DNA of 64,000 nucleotides from Anas platyrhynchos (Eukaryota > Chordata > Aves > Anseriformes > Anatidae). Positions 62,501-64,000 of this stretch are shown piece by piece. The notes under the pieces were generated by a model. The model searched no databases and was not told the DNA's origin. It saw only the letters and a program-made list of their open reading frames with translations. The translations under genes were made by a program, and so were the position numbers. How positions within the stretch are numbered: the stretch's first letter is position 1; each line of letters begins with the position of its first letter. Where the stretch lies: positions 14,085,001 through 14,149,000 of the forward strand of contig NC_092621.1 of assembly GCF_047663525.1 (NCBI RefSeq). Reading direction: 5' to 3'.

Positions 62501-63537
62501 ACCACAGGTCATAAGCTTGTTACAGGGTGTTGGGAAGTATTTTGTGGTTTGTGGGGACCCTTCTGGACTAAATAACTGTTTTACATTGTTGTCCGTTACT
62601 ATAGAAGCCTGGACTTATGGTCCTTTCCAGTGCTGTGATTCCAGAAACTTTGTTTTCACTTTTAACAGAGTTGATCTCAAGGGGTGGATTGTGATCCCCT
62701 GCTGAGGCTGCTATGCATGAACTCTTGTAAATACAGAAGCCAGTTTATTTTCTGACTTTCTGTGGTGTTGCACTGTACTTTTACAAGACTGTGTGTAAGG
62801 GCTGTGCTGGGGAAGATCTATATCTTGATCGGTAAGTTTTAAGAATGATCTAACTCATGGCATGGCCACTTCAGACTTCGAAGATCCACAAATATGGAAG
62901 GTACAAAAAGGTCATGAATCACCAATCAGCCTTGGTTAAGGGATTGAAAAAAAAAAGGGCAATTTAAAGGTTTTAAATAATTATATTTTTAAAGCCCTTC
63001 CACAGAGAAAAATATAAAATTTTAACACTCAGATTTTTGCTTTTCTCAAATAAAGAAATATAAAAATTTTGAAAACAACAAGTAAATGTCTATCTTCTTT
63101 TTTTTTTTTTTTTTACTTTGAGTTGTAATCTCTTATTAGGCCATCTGTACTGAGCCACGTACAAATATGCAGTGAGAGATTGGTCCCTGGTCTAAAAATT
63201 TCACAAAGGAAATAGCCTAGCAGACCAGAATGAGGAAGATAGCCAAAGGCACAAAGAATCTGCTGCAACAGTATGGCATGCAGAACTCACATTCTTTTAG
63301 TGAGAGTCTAAGCTGCTTCCTTCCACTCACTCTTAAACATGCCCATCTTCTACAAGGTTAGAGTTCTTTAAAATTTAGAACAAAAAAGATAATCAGCATT
63401 TAAACATGAAGGAAAGTTGGAATCTTCTGATATAGTGCCTATGAGGTAAGTTATTAAACTGCAGGCTGACACGACACTCTTAATGGTTGTTAGCAAGGCC
63501 ACAGGATGAATGAACTATCTACGAACTCTTTAGCTCA
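59561..63537. other. Intergenic, no recognised gene
   Basis: AT-rich, with poly(T) near 59,620, poly(A) at about 60,812-60,828, a 10-bp inverted repeat around 62,228-62,255 and poly(T) near 63,098-63,114. Short open frames have no recognisable similarity. Confidence 0.5.
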
Positions 63538-64000
63538 CCTACTCCGACCACTTCCCTGGGAAGCCTGTGACAGTGCCCTATTAACCATCCACCCTCTCAG
63601 TGAAGATTTTTTCATAATATCCAACGTGCACCTCCCCTGACACAGTTCCATGCCATTCCCTTGGGTCCTCTCGCTGTCCCCAGAGAGCAGAGCTCAGCGC
63701 CTGCCCCTCCGCGCCCCTCGTGAGGGAGCTGCAGGCCACCATGAGGCCTCCCCTCAGCCTGCTCTGTTCTGGGCTAAATAAATGAAGTGACCTCAGACAA
63801 TCCTCATATGTCTTCCCCTCTAGACCCTTCATTGTCTTTGTAGCCCTCCTTTGGACACTTTTTAATAGTTATATGTCCTTCCTACATTGTGGCACCTGAA
63901 ACTGCACACAGTACTCAAGGTGAGGCTGCACCAACACACAGCAGGACAATCCCTTCCCTCGACCAGCTAGCTTTGCTGTGCTTGATGCACCCCAGGGTGT
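63538..64000 (-). mobile_element. CR1 LINE, copy L, running off the window
   Basis: Minus-strand late ORF2: GLEGKTYEDCLRSLHLFSPE, QSRLRGGLM and ESV..RRA-like, then YKK-type and SRS-type blocks toward 64,000. The 3' UTR is missing at the left boundary; the 5' part lies outside the window. Confidence 0.85.

Overview
The window looks like vertebrate, and specifically bird-like, genomic DNA. Two host genes are recognisable, both on the minus strand and both split into many short exons: complement component C9 (coding exons from 25,520 down to 6,166) and the endocytic adaptor DAB2 (from about 49.2 kb down to about 27.2 kb). They are also neighbours in mammals (human 5p13). The dispersed repeats are CR1 LINEs with the sauropsid 3' tail (repeated ATTCTATG-like octamers), which points to a bird; in birds this gene neighbourhood is on the Z chromosome. 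The species cannot be named from the sequence.

Layout. 1-6.1 kb: DNA downstream of C9, with a 2.2 kb CR1 copy. 6.2-25.5 kb: C9, 11 coding exons joined by GT-AG introns, giving an unbroken 585-codon frame. It encodes signal peptide, TSP1, LDLRa, MACPF, EGF-like and a second, C-terminal TSP1 domain that human C9 lacks. 25.6-27.2 kb: a short intergenic stretch holding the C9 promoter. 27.2-49.2 kb: DAB2, a non-coding first exon in a CpG island, 13 exons carrying coding sequence and a separate 3' UTR exon. 49.4-64 kb: upstream intergenic DNA with three CR1 copies and a very long (CTTT)n array.

The two genes are arranged head-to-tail (DAB2 then C9) with only about 1.7 kb between the inferred DAB2 poly(A) site and the C9 start. 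Nothing suggests a shared function: C9 is a secreted, typically liver-made pore-forming subunit of the membrane attack complex, and DAB2 is an intracellular clathrin adaptor.

About a dozen CR1 pieces cover roughly 12 kb (near 19% by my boundaries), which is high for a bird. I found no CRISPR array, no RNA gene and no convincing new protein-coding system. The points most worth checking are a one-base frame disruption in DAB2 exon 12 together with an in-frame alternative donor that would bypass it, the two-TSP1 form of C9, a GC-AG intron in DAB2, two perfect inverted repeats (30 bp and 15 bp arms), a CR1 copy with a perfect 18-bp target-site duplication, and a pair of same-family CR1 copies in opposite orientation that bracket both coding regions.
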